Counted from the first letter of the stretch, positions 9,483 through 20,084 are shown. The stretch: DNA of 64,000 nucleotides from Leptotrichia sp. oral taxon 847 (GCF_001553645.1 NZ_CP014231.1:620001-684000), one strand, 5' to 3'. Program-made: numbers and translations. Notes: generated by a model not told the origin, from the letters alone.

Positions 9483-10995
9483 TTTCATTTCCTCCTTGAT
9501 ATTTTTTTAAGACAAATACATCTAATGTATTTAATACTTGTTTTGAAAAATCTTTTAATCGATTATATCTAATATTTATAGTTACAATCATTTTTGTGAT
9601 TATAATTGCATTAAAAAATATATATTGTAATATTAATTTCAAATAAGGTATATAGCCTAAATTTATTGATGCTTCATCACCAGTCTGAATAATTTTCCCT
9701 ATCAAAATTATTCCACTAATTAATAAAATAGACAGATAACTAGATATTCCATATTTTTTACTCCATTTAAAATCTTTTTCATTCGCAATATTAATCCAAT
9801 CTATAATCGTAAACAAAATAATTCCTATCATCGCCACATTTTTAAATATATAAATAACACAAATTATTGCGAATACCGCTGCCATCCAAGCTAAAAATTT
9901 CAAAAAACTTATCACAGTCAAATACAATACCATCACTATTGAACTCATTACCGTCATTACAGATTTAAAATTATTTTTTGAGTTTTCTTCATTTTTGTTA
10001 TTAAAATTTTTCATAGAATTACTAATTTTGCGATACGAATTTTTAATTTCACTTTCATATTCATCTTTTATCATATGCATTCCAATTCTACGCAACATAT
10101 ATTTAAAAATATTTTTATCTTTGCCTACCGCATCAAAAGGATACAATGCAATATTTATTCCAAATACCTTAAAAACCATGACATTCAAGTAATTTTGGAT
10201 AAACATGTCATACCCTTTTTCATTTTGCCAAATATTTTTACTCTTAATTTCTTTTGCAATTTCATCTAAAATTTTATTATCCGTCTTAGAATTTCTTTGA
10301 TTTTTTCCTAAAATTTCTAAAACAATGTCATTTTGTTCATTAGAATCACCAAGATTATAAATCAAAAGTTTTTTTTCAATATCAGTTATATTGCTCCAAT
10401 CGTTATTTTTCCCCAAAATTTCTCTAATTTGCCTCTTCTCAAATTCATCAAAATTATAATGATATTTAGATAAAAGTACATCGTACTCATATAGTGGACG
10501 ATTTTCTGAAAAAACAAGTTTTCTAAATTGCTCCAGCCATTCAGATATTGATTTTTTCTGTTCTTCTTTTTCCTTAAAATTATTTGTATTCTCTTTTTCC
10601 TCTTTATTTTTTTCAAAAGTCTTTTCATTCTCATAATTATTTTTATTAGAAAAAATATTCTCAAATTTATTTTCATTCTTTCCTTCAGAAAAAATATCTT
10701 CAAAATTTCCAAAAAAAGATTTTTCTTTATTTTCTTCAAAATCCTTTTTCACTCTTTCAAAAAACTTTGTATCTTCGTCATTTTTCTCAGCCGTCTCACT
10801 CTCTGATTTCACTTCATCAAAATCAGATTTTTCAAACTCCAAAGCAACTCTATACGCTTCATTAATCCTCATAAACATCTCAGGAAACTCTTCAGGATGA
10901 TATTTTTTCAACATTTTAGAATATGCAATTTTTATTTTCTTCTTATCATCTGTTGGCTCTATTTCCAGTATTTTAAACGCTTCATCAAAATTCAA
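9460..10995 (-). CDS. Membrane-anchored J-domain protein, likely HscC partner
   Basis: The likely start is TTG at 10995, with AGGAG eight bases upstream, giving MNFDEAFKILEIEPTDDKKK and a 511-aa protein. Residues 1-60 form a J domain: helix II KIKIAYSKMLKKY, then HPE, not the canonical HPD, then FMRINEAYRVAL. An acidic, Lys/Glu/Asn-rich linker follows (about residues 70-150), then a helical region and four to five hydrophobic segments in the last 170 residues, so the protein should sit in the cytoplasmic membrane. The HPD Asp is normally needed to stimulate Hsp70 ATPase, so HPE is notable; whether HscC partners tolerate it needs comparison. The stop overlaps the hscC start, pointing to translational coupling. 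Confidence 0.82.
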   Translation of the reverse strand: MNFDEAFKILEIEPTDDKKKIKIAYSKMLKKYHPEEFPEMFMRINEAYRVALEFEKSDFDEVKSESETAEKNDEDTKFFERVKKDFEENKEKSFFGNFEDIFSEGKNENKFENIFSNKNNYENEKTFEKNKEEKENTNNFKEKEEQKKSISEWLEQFRKLVFSENRPLYEYDVLLSKYHYNFDEFEKRQIREILGKNNDWSNITDIEKKLLIYNLGDSNEQNDIVLEILGKNQRNSKTDNKILDEIAKEIKSKNIWQNEKGYDMFIQNYLNVMVFKVFGINIALYPFDAVGKDKNIFKYMLRRIGMHMIKDEYESEIKNSYRKISNSMKNFNNKNEENSKNNFKSVMTVMSSIVMVLYLTVISFLKFLAWMAAVFAIICVIYIFKNVAMIGIILFTIIDWINIANEKDFKWSKKYGISSYLSILLISGIILIGKIIQTGDEASINLGYIPYLKLILQYIFFNAIIITKMIVTINIRYNRLKDFSKQVLNTLDVFVLKKYQGGNENGKNDWN

Positions 10996-11076
10996 AATTA
11001 TCACTCCTAATTTTTTCTCAAATAATAGATACAATAAACAGTCTATCTATACTTTAAATTTAAACAACTTTATTAT

Positions 11077-11739
11077 TTAGTGAGTAGCAACATAAAATGG
11101 CATAAGCAATCTAATTCCTTTCAAAAATTCCTCAACAAGCTCATCCAAACTCTCAAATCTTTCAATTTCTTCCACATCAAACTTAACCAAAACTTTCCTA
11201 ATTTTCCCATTTTTCCACTCTTTAAGAAATCTTTTTCTATTACTTTCATTTCCCTCAAATCTATCCAAAGCACAGTTTTCCTTACTTTTTGAAAATTGCA
11301 CAAAATAATAAAGCGGTTTATCAATCGGCACTTCCAAAACTTTATTCTGATTTTCAAGCGTATTTTCCCCAATTTTTCTCTCAACAAAACTCACTTCAAG
11401 CGAAATCCCAACTTTTCTAGTTTTCTCATTTTTAAAAACTCTCAAAGCGATCCCTGATTCACTTTCACTATCCCCATCTTGCCGCAAAAATACCCAAAGA
11501 TAAGGTCTTGCAATCTGAGCCTGATTCATCCAACTACTAACTTTTTGCAAATGAAATCCATCTGTCTTTTCTTCTAAAGCCTTTGCAATTTCCGTAAAAA
11601 CTTTTCTAGCATTTTGCCCATTTTTCCTAAAAAGCTCCATATCTTCCCTTAAATCTCCCGCCTTTTCAGGTTTTACATATTTTTTTCCTTCATAATTTGT
11701 ATATTCGATTAATGGGTTATAGTTAAATTTTTTTGTCAT
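11077..11739 (-). CDS. Uncharacterised cytoplasmic protein upstream of the J-protein/HscC pair
   Basis: I do not recognise this family. From the ATG at 11739 (AAAGGA eight bases upstream) it has 220 residues, no signal peptide and no membrane segment. The N-terminal part is polar. A mixed alpha/beta core follows, with PYLWVFLRQDGDSESESG, and later PLYYFVQFSKSKENC and RKRFLKEWKNGKIRKV. It starts the apparent unit 220-aa protein, J protein, HscC on the minus strand, about 80 bp before the J gene, and follows the terminator of the lipoprotein gene. Context suggests a client or co-factor of the chaperone pair, but nothing in the sequence proves this. Confidence 0.6.
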   Translation of the reverse strand: MTKKFNYNPLIEYTNYEGKKYVKPEKAGDLREDMELFRKNGQNARKVFTEIAKALEEKTDGFHLQKVSSWMNQAQIARPYLWVFLRQDGDSESESGIALRVFKNEKTRKVGISLEVSFVERKIGENTLENQNKVLEVPIDKPLYYFVQFSKSKENCALDRFEGNESNRKRFLKEWKNGKIRKVLVKFDVEEIERFESLDELVEEFLKGIRLLMPFYVATH

Positions 11740-11795
11740 ATTTATCATCCTTTTTGTTTAATTTCTATTTTTAAAATTATAACATATTTTATTAA

Positions 11796-11830
11796 AATAA
11801 AAAACTATACTAAATTTTAAACTAGTATAG
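11796..11830 (-). terminator. Rho-independent terminator of the YiiG-like lipoprotein gene
   Basis: CTATACTA (11805-11812) pairs perfectly with TAGTATAG (11823-11830) around a 10-base loop and, read on the minus strand, is followed by a T6 run. It separates the lipoprotein gene from the chaperone unit. Confidence 0.75.
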
Positions 11831-11852
11831 CTTTTATACAAATATTGTTATG

Positions 11853-12848
11853 TTACTTATTCATACTATTGTATTCTTTTACAAGCTCGTTAAATGATTT
11901 GATAACGTTTTCTGGCGACCCTGTTTCATTTTCCAAGAAGAATTGATCTCTTAATGAAAATTCAGATATTGGTTTTTTTGCTTCAATTCTTTCCACAAGA
12001 TTAGCTAAACTAGCTTTAAAATTATCAGCTTTATTTGTGAAACCAGTTAAATCATAATCTTTATAACCTTCTTTTTTCATTTGTTTTTCATCTTTTGCGT
12101 ATTTATTAAATTCTCCTACCACATTAATTAATTTTTCCTGTAAAGCTTTAAATTTAGCCGCATCTCCAGAAACTACATCTGCCCCAGTTAATTTTTGTCT
12201 GCTAATTTCATTTAGCACTTCTTCTCCCACGCTCAAAATCATCATTCTGTTATACGCAATTACTCTTCCTTCTTTTTGCAGTTGCTTAGCTTCCTTTTCC
12301 CTTTGCTCAACTATTTTTTTATCCATTTCTGTTCTAAATGCCAAAACTGCTACATCATATTTTTTTAGAATTTCTAAAAATTTTGTATGAAATTCCTGAG
12401 CTTTCTTGTAATTGTCACTTGTATAGTCTTTTCCAGAATAATAAGAATTCATATCATCTGCTAATGGTTTCAATTCTTTAAATACTGCAAGTAAATTTTC
12501 CGAAGTCTTGTCAAGTTCTGCCATTTTAGGTTTTGCCGGTATTGCTTTTTCCAACTCTGTTATAATATTCTTAACATCGTAAAAATCTGCATCTACACTT
12601 CCATCCGGCTTTTTAAATTGAGCTTCTGCCCCAACTTCTTTAAAATAAGAATTAGCTGTCTTTTCAAAGCTATGCAATTTATTATAAATTTCAATATACA
12701 AATTATATTTTTCAACTTCATTAACTTTCTTATTTGTTCCCCCAATATTTTTTAAGTCAGGCCCTTTATCCTTACCATTTCCTTTTTTTCCACACGAAAT
12801 TACAAGTAACAGCATCAATAACGTTACTAATACTTTTGTTTTTTTCAT
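11853..12848 (-). CDS. YiiG-family (DUF3829) lipoprotein
   Basis: The ATG at 12848 gives MKKTKVLVTLLMLLLVISCGKK: a short basic start, a hydrophobic core and the lipobox VISC, with the Cys at about residue 19, so it should be lipidated and held in the envelope. The mature part is helical and charged. The early segment EKYNLYIEIYNKLHSFEKTA and the later paired helices resemble DUF3829/YiiG lipoproteins, whose function is unknown. The 331 aa are close to the family size. A weak GAGAG site precedes the start. It has its own terminator (11796-11830) and lies about 85 bp downstream of vsr. Confidence 0.78.
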   Translation of the reverse strand: MKKTKVLVTLLMLLLVISCGKKGNGKDKGPDLKNIGGTNKKVNEVEKYNLYIEIYNKLHSFEKTANSYFKEVGAEAQFKKPDGSVDADFYDVKNIITELEKAIPAKPKMAELDKTSENLLAVFKELKPLADDMNSYYSGKDYTSDNYKKAQEFHTKFLEILKKYDVAVLAFRTEMDKKIVEQREKEAKQLQKEGRVIAYNRMMILSVGEEVLNEISRQKLTGADVVSGDAAKFKALQEKLINVVGEFNKYAKDEKQMKKEGYKDYDLTGFTNKADNFKASLANLVERIEAKKPISEFSLRDQFFLENETGSPENVIKSFNELVKEYNSMNK

Positions 12849-12933
12849 TCTTATCAACTCTCTTTCTTTAATTTATTTTTTCTAAAAAAATCAAAAATTT
12901 TTATATTTTAATTTTTAATAATTATAAAATTTA

Positions 12934-13431
12934 TTATTTGTAAGGTGTACTTTTCTCTGCAACTTCCATCTGCACTGAAATATCCTCTTCCTCATAATTA
13001 AAAACCCTTTCAATCCTATCCCTTAAAATTTTTAGATATTTTCCCCTATACTCTTCATTCCGTTGCATTTTGTTAACTTCACATTCCCAAATCGTAATAA
13101 CGCTAATATCCCGCTCAAAAAGTTTCTCACGAACCTCAACATCCCGCTCCACATTCCTCCTAAACTTCTCTTTCCAAAATTCCATATGTGTCTTAGGAAA
13201 AGTAGCAATTTTACAATCCTTATGCCTATGCCAAAAGCATCCATTCACAAATATCGCAGTATTATATTTCAAAATAAAAATATCAGGCGTTCCTGGAAGC
13301 TGTGAATAATTCACTCTGTACCTATATCCCATTTTATAAAGTAATTTCCGAATATAAATTTCAAGTTTTGTATTTTTGGATTTTATTCTTGCCATGTTCT
13401 GGCTTCTTGTGAGAGGTTTTTTCTTTTTCAT
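12934..13431 (-). CDS. vsr: Very short patch repair endonuclease
   Basis: This 165-aa protein matches Vsr throughout: the N-terminal TRSQNMARIKSKNTKLE, GYRYRVNYSQLPGTPDIF with the catalytic Asp, the zinc/metal region FVNGCFWHRHKDC, and the C-terminal VITIWECEV. Vsr nicks 5' of the T in T:G mismatches that arise when 5-methylcytosine deaminates inside the Dcm-type site, so repair restores the C. It begins 11 bp after the methyltransferase stop, whose TAA overlaps the AAGGAA ribosome site, so the two are surely co-translated. A substrate-site match with the neighbouring methyltransferase is known for Dcm/Vsr pairs and inferred here. Confidence 0.95.
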   Translation of the reverse strand: MKKKKPLTRSQNMARIKSKNTKLEIYIRKLLYKMGYRYRVNYSQLPGTPDIFILKYNTAIFVNGCFWHRHKDCKIATFPKTHMEFWKEKFRRNVERDVEVREKLFERDISVITIWECEVNKMQRNEEYRGKYLKILRDRIERVFNYEEEDISVQMEVAEKSTPYK

Positions 13432-13442
13432 TTTTATTTTCC

Positions 13443-14432
13443 TTAATAATTATTATCAAGTATTTTCTTTATATTTTCTGCAATTGCTTCTATAACTGTA
13501 ACTGTAACTGTGTTGCCTAACTGTTTATAAAGATGAGTATCAGCCACTGTTAGCTTAAAATCATCTGGGAATCCTTGTAATCTAGCCCATTCTCTAGGCG
13601 TTAATTTTCGAATAAATTCTCTATTTATTTTTCCTTTTATATTTGTTACTGGCTTAAAGTTTGTTAATTTTTCATCAACAATTAAATTTCTTTCTCTTCC
13701 TATTCCACCACATACTAATGTTCTAGCAATTTCATTTTTATCTCTTATTTCATATCCAAATCCATTTCCTTTTAATTTATGTCTTTGTTTATGTTTTCTT
13801 AAGCATTCTAGATAAACATCAGATAAATAATACTTAGGAGAAACTTCTTTTTTTTCTAAAATATCAATAATTTTTTTGCTGTCATCTTTTTTTCTCGGAA
13901 AAATAAAATTTGACGAATCAATATTTTTTCTAAAAGCGACTATGTATACTCTTTCTCTGTTTTGTGGAACTCCAAAATTTTTACTATTAATAATTTCACT
14001 ATATACTTTATAGCCCATATTTTCTAAAATTTCTGTTATCTTTTTAAAAGTTTTTCCATTGTCATGATTTACAAGATTCTTAACATTCTCACAAAATATA
14101 ACTTTAGGTTTATGATATTTTGCTATTCTAACTACATCAAAAAATAAAGTCCCCCTAGCATCTTCAAATCCTTTTTTAAATCCTGCAAGCGAAAAAGCCT
14201 GACAAGGAAAACCTGCTAACAATATATCGTGTTTTGGTATTTCTTTTTCATCTATTTTGGTTATATCTCCATTTATATTTAGTTTATCAGTAAAATTTGC
14301 TTTATAGGTTTCTTGTGCTTTTTTATCTATTTCACTAATAAATATTGTTTCAATATTTTTTTTAAATGCATATTCAAATCCAAGTCGCACTCCACCTATC
14401 CCAGCAAATAAATCTATTGATTTATAGTACAT
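13443..14432 (-). CDS. DNA (cytosine-5)-methyltransferase, Dcm-like
   Basis: All main m5C motifs are visible in order: I (LFAGIGGVRLGFE), IV (GFPCQAFS, catalytic Cys), VI (ENVKNL), VIII (QNRERVYIVAF), IX (LTPREWARLQGFPDDF) and X (QLGNTVTVTVIEAIAENI). The start is the ATG at 14432 with GGAG five bases upstream; an in-frame TTG five codons earlier lacks a site. The 329 aa are short but complete. The target-recognition part contains KHKQRHKLKGNGFGYEI, which from memory resembles the KHQARGNGFG segment of Dcm/EcoRII enzymes (CCWGG); the target is therefore a guess. No standard restriction endonuclease is adjacent; the upstream neighbour is an ATPase/TOPRIM gene 25 bp away. Confidence 0.95.
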   Translation of the reverse strand: MYYKSIDLFAGIGGVRLGFEYAFKKNIETIFISEIDKKAQETYKANFTDKLNINGDITKIDEKEIPKHDILLAGFPCQAFSLAGFKKGFEDARGTLFFDVVRIAKYHKPKVIFCENVKNLVNHDNGKTFKKITEILENMGYKVYSEIINSKNFGVPQNRERVYIVAFRKNIDSSNFIFPRKKDDSKKIIDILEKKEVSPKYYLSDVYLECLRKHKQRHKLKGNGFGYEIRDKNEIARTLVCGGIGRERNLIVDEKLTNFKPVTNIKGKINREFIRKLTPREWARLQGFPDDFKLTVADTHLYKQLGNTVTVTVIEAIAENIKKILDNNY

Positions 14433-14457
14433 CCTATCTCCATACAAGTTTTATTTT

Positions 14458-16263
14458 TTAATTTAAAATTTTATTCAAGATTTCTATTAATTTTTTTATA
14501 TCTTCACTTTCTTTTTGTATCCATAAATTTGATAATCTCTTGATTCCAGCTTTTTTAAACTCCAAACTAGTGTATTCTTTTTCTATAATTTCATCTATTA
14601 TTTTTTTTGCATTATCTTTTGCAACTTTTTGAGATTCATTATTATTACATTCAAAATTTATAGGATATTTATCAAATTTTTCTTTATAAATATTTTTTAT
14701 ATCATCATTTTTTAAAAGCATCAATTCTGGTGTCAAATCAGGTAAGTAATAAATACTATTGTTATGGTATTTTAAGTATTTTATATACATTTCACATTTC
14801 TGTTGTTCTTTATTATTCCCACTATCAGGAAACACATTGATTTCTTGACCAAAAGCCTTTTTAACACACTCTTTTAAATAATTAGAATTTTTACTATTTT
14901 CAACTGTCAGTTTCTTTTCATTAAATAAAAATTCTTTTTTCATATCACCATCTAATACCATAAATATTTTATTTTCAAAATCCTTATGAGAAACTATAGT
15001 TGGTAAATATTTAGCAATCAATGTAGCTTCACCACCACTAACAAAAATAACATCTAAAAAAACATCCTTTTTAATAAACTGTAATGTACTTTCTATCATA
15101 CATTTTGTTGCATAATCTTCACAAAAAATTATTTTTTTATGTGCAACACTATCTTCTATATCAAAAAAAGCTTCCTCATAATTGATATTTTGTTTTATTT
15201 CAAACTTACCATCATTATTAGTTATATATAACTTTATAGCAGATGAGGGTAAATCTTTTAAAAATATAGGCGAATGAGTAGAAATTACTACCTGTAATTT
15301 TTTTTCTTTAATGTTCTCTAATAAAAATTTTTTTAGTTTTTCTTGAGCCCCTGGATGTATTGACACCTCAGGCTCATCTAATAATATTAAACTGTATTCA
15401 GGAGCTTCTGTTATTTTCTTTACTAACTGAATAACTGCTACTTCTCCACTCCCTGCATTAGCTTCCGAATAATTAGATGAAACTCTAGTTTTTACTAAAA
15501 TAGATGTTCCTTTATTTTTAAAAAGAGAATGTTCTGCTATTTTTATATCTACATAATCCTTACCCAATATATAACTAATTTGCTTTATTAATTTGTCTGA
15601 CACTTCAACAAGCTTTCCTATTTTTTCATCTTTAACTCCAGGAAATTTCATAGGTTTATTGTCAAATAATCTTTTTAGATATTTTGAGCGTTCTCTTAAT
15701 AATTTTTTTCTCTCGTTTAATTTTTCTTTGGAAAAATGAAAAATTTTATCAAAAGCACTAACTTCAGCTCTAAAATCTAAATAAACAACTTCTTTATTTA
15801 CTGGAGAATTTCTTTTTTTCCCTCCTATCATACCATCTGTTTTTTTTGGTTTTGCAGTTTCCCAATAATCTGGGTCTTCTTTTTTAGTCTTAGAACCTTT
15901 TCTTTTGCTTCTTTGTTTTTTTACTTCTTTTATATTTGAGTTACTATCTTCTCTATATCCATAAAAAAATCTATTTCTTTCTTTATCTGAATTTTCATTT
16001 ATCGGATCTACTTCAGTCGAAAACCAAAAATCTGAACAACTTTTATTCAAAGGTGCACCATAAAGAGCATGTAAAGTAGAACTTTTTCCTGATCCATTCT
16101 TTCCAACTAATACTGTCAAAGGAAATTCAAAATCAATTTTTGAATTAGGAAAAAGATTTTTATAATAGGGAAAAACTATGTACTCTATATAATTTTTAAA
16201 AGCCTTTCCCTGCTTCATTCTTTGAATAGTATTAATCAATTCAATTATTCCATTTTTATTCAT
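14458..16263 (-). CDS. ABC/SMC-type ATPase fused to a TOPRIM nuclease-like domain (OLD- or PARIS-like)
   Basis: The 601-aa protein has Walker A GKNGSGKS (54-61), a long basic insert (about 112-150, rich in Lys and Arg), an ABC-type signature SGEVAVIQL (272-280), Walker B LILLDEPEVS (292-301) and an H-loop STHS (328-331). After residue 375 comes a TOPRIM-like fold: IIFCEDYATKCMIE with Glu 382 and FMVLDGDM with Asp 438/Asp 440. This arrangement is that of OLD-family nucleases, or of fused AriA-AriB (PARIS) proteins, both linked to phage defence. The TAGGAG site lies five bases before the ATG, and the gene starts 19 bp after the purB stop. With the Dcm-like enzyme and vsr it forms a tight cassette. 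Defence function is inferred. Confidence 0.85.
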   Translation of the reverse strand: MNKNGIIELINTIQRMKQGKAFKNYIEYIVFPYYKNLFPNSKIDFEFPLTVLVGKNGSGKSSTLHALYGAPLNKSCSDFWFSTEVDPINENSDKERNRFFYGYREDSNSNIKEVKKQRSKRKGSKTKKEDPDYWETAKPKKTDGMIGGKKRNSPVNKEVVYLDFRAEVSAFDKIFHFSKEKLNERKKLLRERSKYLKRLFDNKPMKFPGVKDEKIGKLVEVSDKLIKQISYILGKDYVDIKIAEHSLFKNKGTSILVKTRVSSNYSEANAGSGEVAVIQLVKKITEAPEYSLILLDEPEVSIHPGAQEKLKKFLLENIKEKKLQVVISTHSPIFLKDLPSSAIKLYITNNDGKFEIKQNINYEEAFFDIEDSVAHKKIIFCEDYATKCMIESTLQFIKKDVFLDVIFVSGGEATLIAKYLPTIVSHKDFENKIFMVLDGDMKKEFLFNEKKLTVENSKNSNYLKECVKKAFGQEINVFPDSGNNKEQQKCEMYIKYLKYHNNSIYYLPDLTPELMLLKNDDIKNIYKEKFDKYPINFECNNNESQKVAKDNAKKIIDEIIEKEYTSLEFKKAGIKRLSNLWIQKESEDIKKLIEILNKILN

Positions 16264-16282
16264 AAAAACTCCTATTCATTAA

Positions 16283-17725
16283 TTAAACCCTCAATTCCTC
16301 CCTATCCTCCACAATCTCATCCTTATACTTATCCAAAATCGGATTAATCTCATTTTTCACAAAATCTTCGGTCTGCTGTCCAGCAAATCCAGTATAATTA
16401 GCTGAAACCAAGATTCCTTCCATATCTTCTGCTTTCAGACCTAATCTACCGTCTTTTATAATTCTGTCAATTAATCTGTTAGGCTTCCCATTCAATTTAA
16501 TTTCCTTTGTTTCTTCCATCGAAAGTTCTCTTATGATTTCATGAACTTCTTGTCTATCCATCCCTTTTTTTACTGATTCCATAATGATGTTTTCAGTTGC
16601 CATAAATGGTAATTCCTTTTGGATGTTTGTTTCAATTACTTTTGGATAAACAACAACTCCATCCATAATGTTAAGCCAAATAATTAAAATTGCATCCACT
16701 GCTAAAAATGCCTGTGGAATTGAAAGTCTTTTACTTGCTGAATCGTCTAGCGTTCTTTCAAACCATTGTGTTGCAAAAACTAGCGCCCCTGTTTGTGAGC
16801 TTGAAATTACATATTTGGCAAGTGACGAAATTCTTTCGCTTCTCATCGGATTTCTCTTGTAAGCCATCGCACTTGAACCAATTTGATTTTTTTCAAACGG
16901 TTCTTCTAATTCTTTTAAATGTTGCAACAATCTGAAATCGTTTGTAAATTTATGTGATGATTGAGCAATATTTGACAACAAATTCAAGATTTGCGCATCC
17001 ACTTTTCTATCGTAAGTTTGCCCTGAAACACCTTGTTTTTTATCAAATCCAGCTTTTTTCGTAACCAGTTCATCTAGTTGCTTTACTTTTTCAAAATCTC
17101 CTTCAAATAAGTCTTTAAAACTAGCCTGAGTCCCAGTAGTCCCTTTAACTCCTCTAAATCTCAGGTGCTCTAATCTAAATTCCAATTCCTCAAAATCAAG
17201 AAGCAACGAATGAAGCCACAAAGTCGCTCTTTTCCCAACAGTCGTAAGCTGTGCTGCCTGAAAATGTGTAAATCCTAAAGTTGGCAAATCTTTATATTCC
17301 AATGCAAAATCTCGCATTTTTTCAATTAAGACAAGCATCCTTTTTCTAATGACTAAAAGCCCTTCTTTAATTTGAATCAAATCAGTATTATCCCCGACAT
17401 ATGCACTTGTCGCTCCCAAGTGAATAATTTTTCTCGCATTTTTAGCCTGCTCTCCATAAGTATGCACATGAGCCATCACATCGTGTCTTAACTTTTTCTC
17501 AAATTTTGCTGCAACTTCAAAATCCACATCATCTTTATATTTTTTAAGTTCCTCAATTTGTTCATCAGTAATAAAATCAAGCCCAAGTTCCTTCTCAGCC
17601 TCCGCCAAATTTATCCACAACTTTCTCCAAGTTCTAAACTTAAACTCAGGTGAAAAAATATGCAACATTTCTTTACTCGAATATCTCTCCGCCAACGGAT
17701 TTGAATATATACTCATATCTGCCAT
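16283..17725 (-). CDS. purB: Adenylosuccinate lyase
   Basis: PurB cleaves SAICAR and adenylosuccinate, releasing fumarate, in purine synthesis. The 480-aa protein has the fumarase/aspartase superfamily signature GSSAMAYKRNPMRSE, the early region HIFSPEFKFRTWRKLW, and TGTQASFKDLFEGD, typical of the longer PurB form shared with eukaryotes. AGGAGG lies eight bases before the ATG. It is preceded by two small exported-protein genes and, further up, by purA, so both enzymes of the final AMP branch are encoded within 4 kb. The defence-like cassette begins 19 bp after its stop and may have been inserted behind it to use its transcript. Confidence 0.96.
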   Translation of the reverse strand: MADMSIYSNPLAERYSSKEMLHIFSPEFKFRTWRKLWINLAEAEKELGLDFITDEQIEELKKYKDDVDFEVAAKFEKKLRHDVMAHVHTYGEQAKNARKIIHLGATSAYVGDNTDLIQIKEGLLVIRKRMLVLIEKMRDFALEYKDLPTLGFTHFQAAQLTTVGKRATLWLHSLLLDFEELEFRLEHLRFRGVKGTTGTQASFKDLFEGDFEKVKQLDELVTKKAGFDKKQGVSGQTYDRKVDAQILNLLSNIAQSSHKFTNDFRLLQHLKELEEPFEKNQIGSSAMAYKRNPMRSERISSLAKYVISSSQTGALVFATQWFERTLDDSASKRLSIPQAFLAVDAILIIWLNIMDGVVVYPKVIETNIQKELPFMATENIIMESVKKGMDRQEVHEIIRELSMEETKEIKLNGKPNRLIDRIIKDGRLGLKAEDMEGILVSANYTGFAGQQTEDFVKNEINPILDKYKDEIVEDREELRV

Positions 17726-17747
17726 TTCTAATTCCTCCTACTTAATT

Positions 17748-17948
17748 TTACTTACCTTTCTCTATAAATTTATACTCTGAACCTAAATTCCAATTAAATT
17801 CAGTCCCTAATTTATCCCAATCATAATTTTTATTTTTTATTTTTGAGTTTTTATGATAACAATTTTCACAACATGTTATTATTTGAAATTCAGAAGAATA
17901 TGATAAAATACTCAAAATCCCAAATAATATAATTACCATTTTATTCAT
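17748..17948 (-). CDS. Small Cys-rich exported protein
   Basis: This 66-aa ORF has GAAGGAG four bases before its ATG. The first 18 residues (NKMVIILFGILSILSYSS) look like a signal peptide. The short mature part holds ITCCENCYHKN, three cysteines close together that could bind metal or form disulphides, followed by a polar tail with several aromatic residues. It is not recognised as a known family. It lies 22 bp upstream of purB and 32 bp after the TPR-like gene, all on the same strand, so it probably shares their transcript. Confidence 0.55.
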   Translation of the reverse strand: MNKMVIILFGILSILSYSSEFQIITCCENCYHKNSKIKNKNYDWDKLGTEFNWNLGSEYKFIEKGK

Positions 17949-17980
17949 AATTCTCCTTCATATACACAAATTTTACTTTT

Positions 17981-18664
17981 TTAATCAACCTTGATAACTT
18001 TAAAAATTTTTAACTTTTCTAATTCTTTCAAATACTTATCAGAAAGTTTTTCATCTTTTTTCCTGATTTGCATCGTTGCACTCACTAACGTTTTTATTAT
18101 TACCTCATCTTTTGAAATGACATTCTTATAATTTTCGTCTTTGATTGTTTCTAAAAATATATTTAATATTTCTTCGTATTTTTCTTGTGAGTACCCTGAT
18201 AAAAAAGTTCTTTCTGCTAAATTTCTTCTTCTATAATCTTCCATTTCATCTTTTGGAATGAACGTTAATTCTTTTTTCTGCTTAATATCCATTTCTATTG
18301 CTTTTTTCCCATACTCAAATGAATTTTTAAAATCCTTTTTGTAAAAATACGCAGATGAAATTCCATAATAAGCCCAATAATTAGTACTTACATTTTTTAA
18401 ATTACTTTTTAAAATTCTATTATACAGCTCTATTGCTTCATCATATTTTGAATTTTTTAAATAAATCATACCGATATTAAGATATTCTGCCATATATTTG
18501 TCAGATAATTTTTTCGTAGAAGAAAATTCATTTACTGCCTTTTTATATCCTTCAATAAATTCATTATCTACTTTAAGTTGCTTCAAATTTTTTATTTCAC
18601 TATTAATATCTGCAAATACATTTATTGAAATTAAAAATACGATTGAAATTAAAACTTTTTTCAT
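17981..18664 (-). CDS. Exported TPR-repeat protein
   Basis: The 227-aa product begins with a signal peptide (KKVLISIVFLISINVFA, cleaved about residue 18). Its body contains TPR-like helical pairs, clearest at LNIGMIYLKNSKYDEAIELY and GISSAYFYKKDFKNSFEYG, where small and aromatic residues sit at the usual TPR positions. TPR proteins act as protein-binding scaffolds; the partner is unknown and the location is outside the cytoplasmic membrane. It lies 85 bp downstream of purA on the same strand. No catalytic motif is visible. Confidence 0.7.
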   Translation of the reverse strand: MKKVLISIVFLISINVFADINSEIKNLKQLKVDNEFIEGYKKAVNEFSSTKKLSDKYMAEYLNIGMIYLKNSKYDEAIELYNRILKSNLKNVSTNYWAYYGISSAYFYKKDFKNSFEYGKKAIEMDIKQKKELTFIPKDEMEDYRRRNLAERTFLSGYSQEKYEEILNIFLETIKDENYKNVISKDEVIIKTLVSATMQIRKKDEKLSDKYLKELEKLKIFKVIKVD

Positions 18665-18749
18665 TTCTCATTCCTTTCTTTAAAGTTAATTTCAAAAAAT
18701 ATCTTTTATTCTCTTATATTTTTATAGATTTCAATTAATTCAAAAATTT

Positions 18750-20084
<1,335 letters not shown>

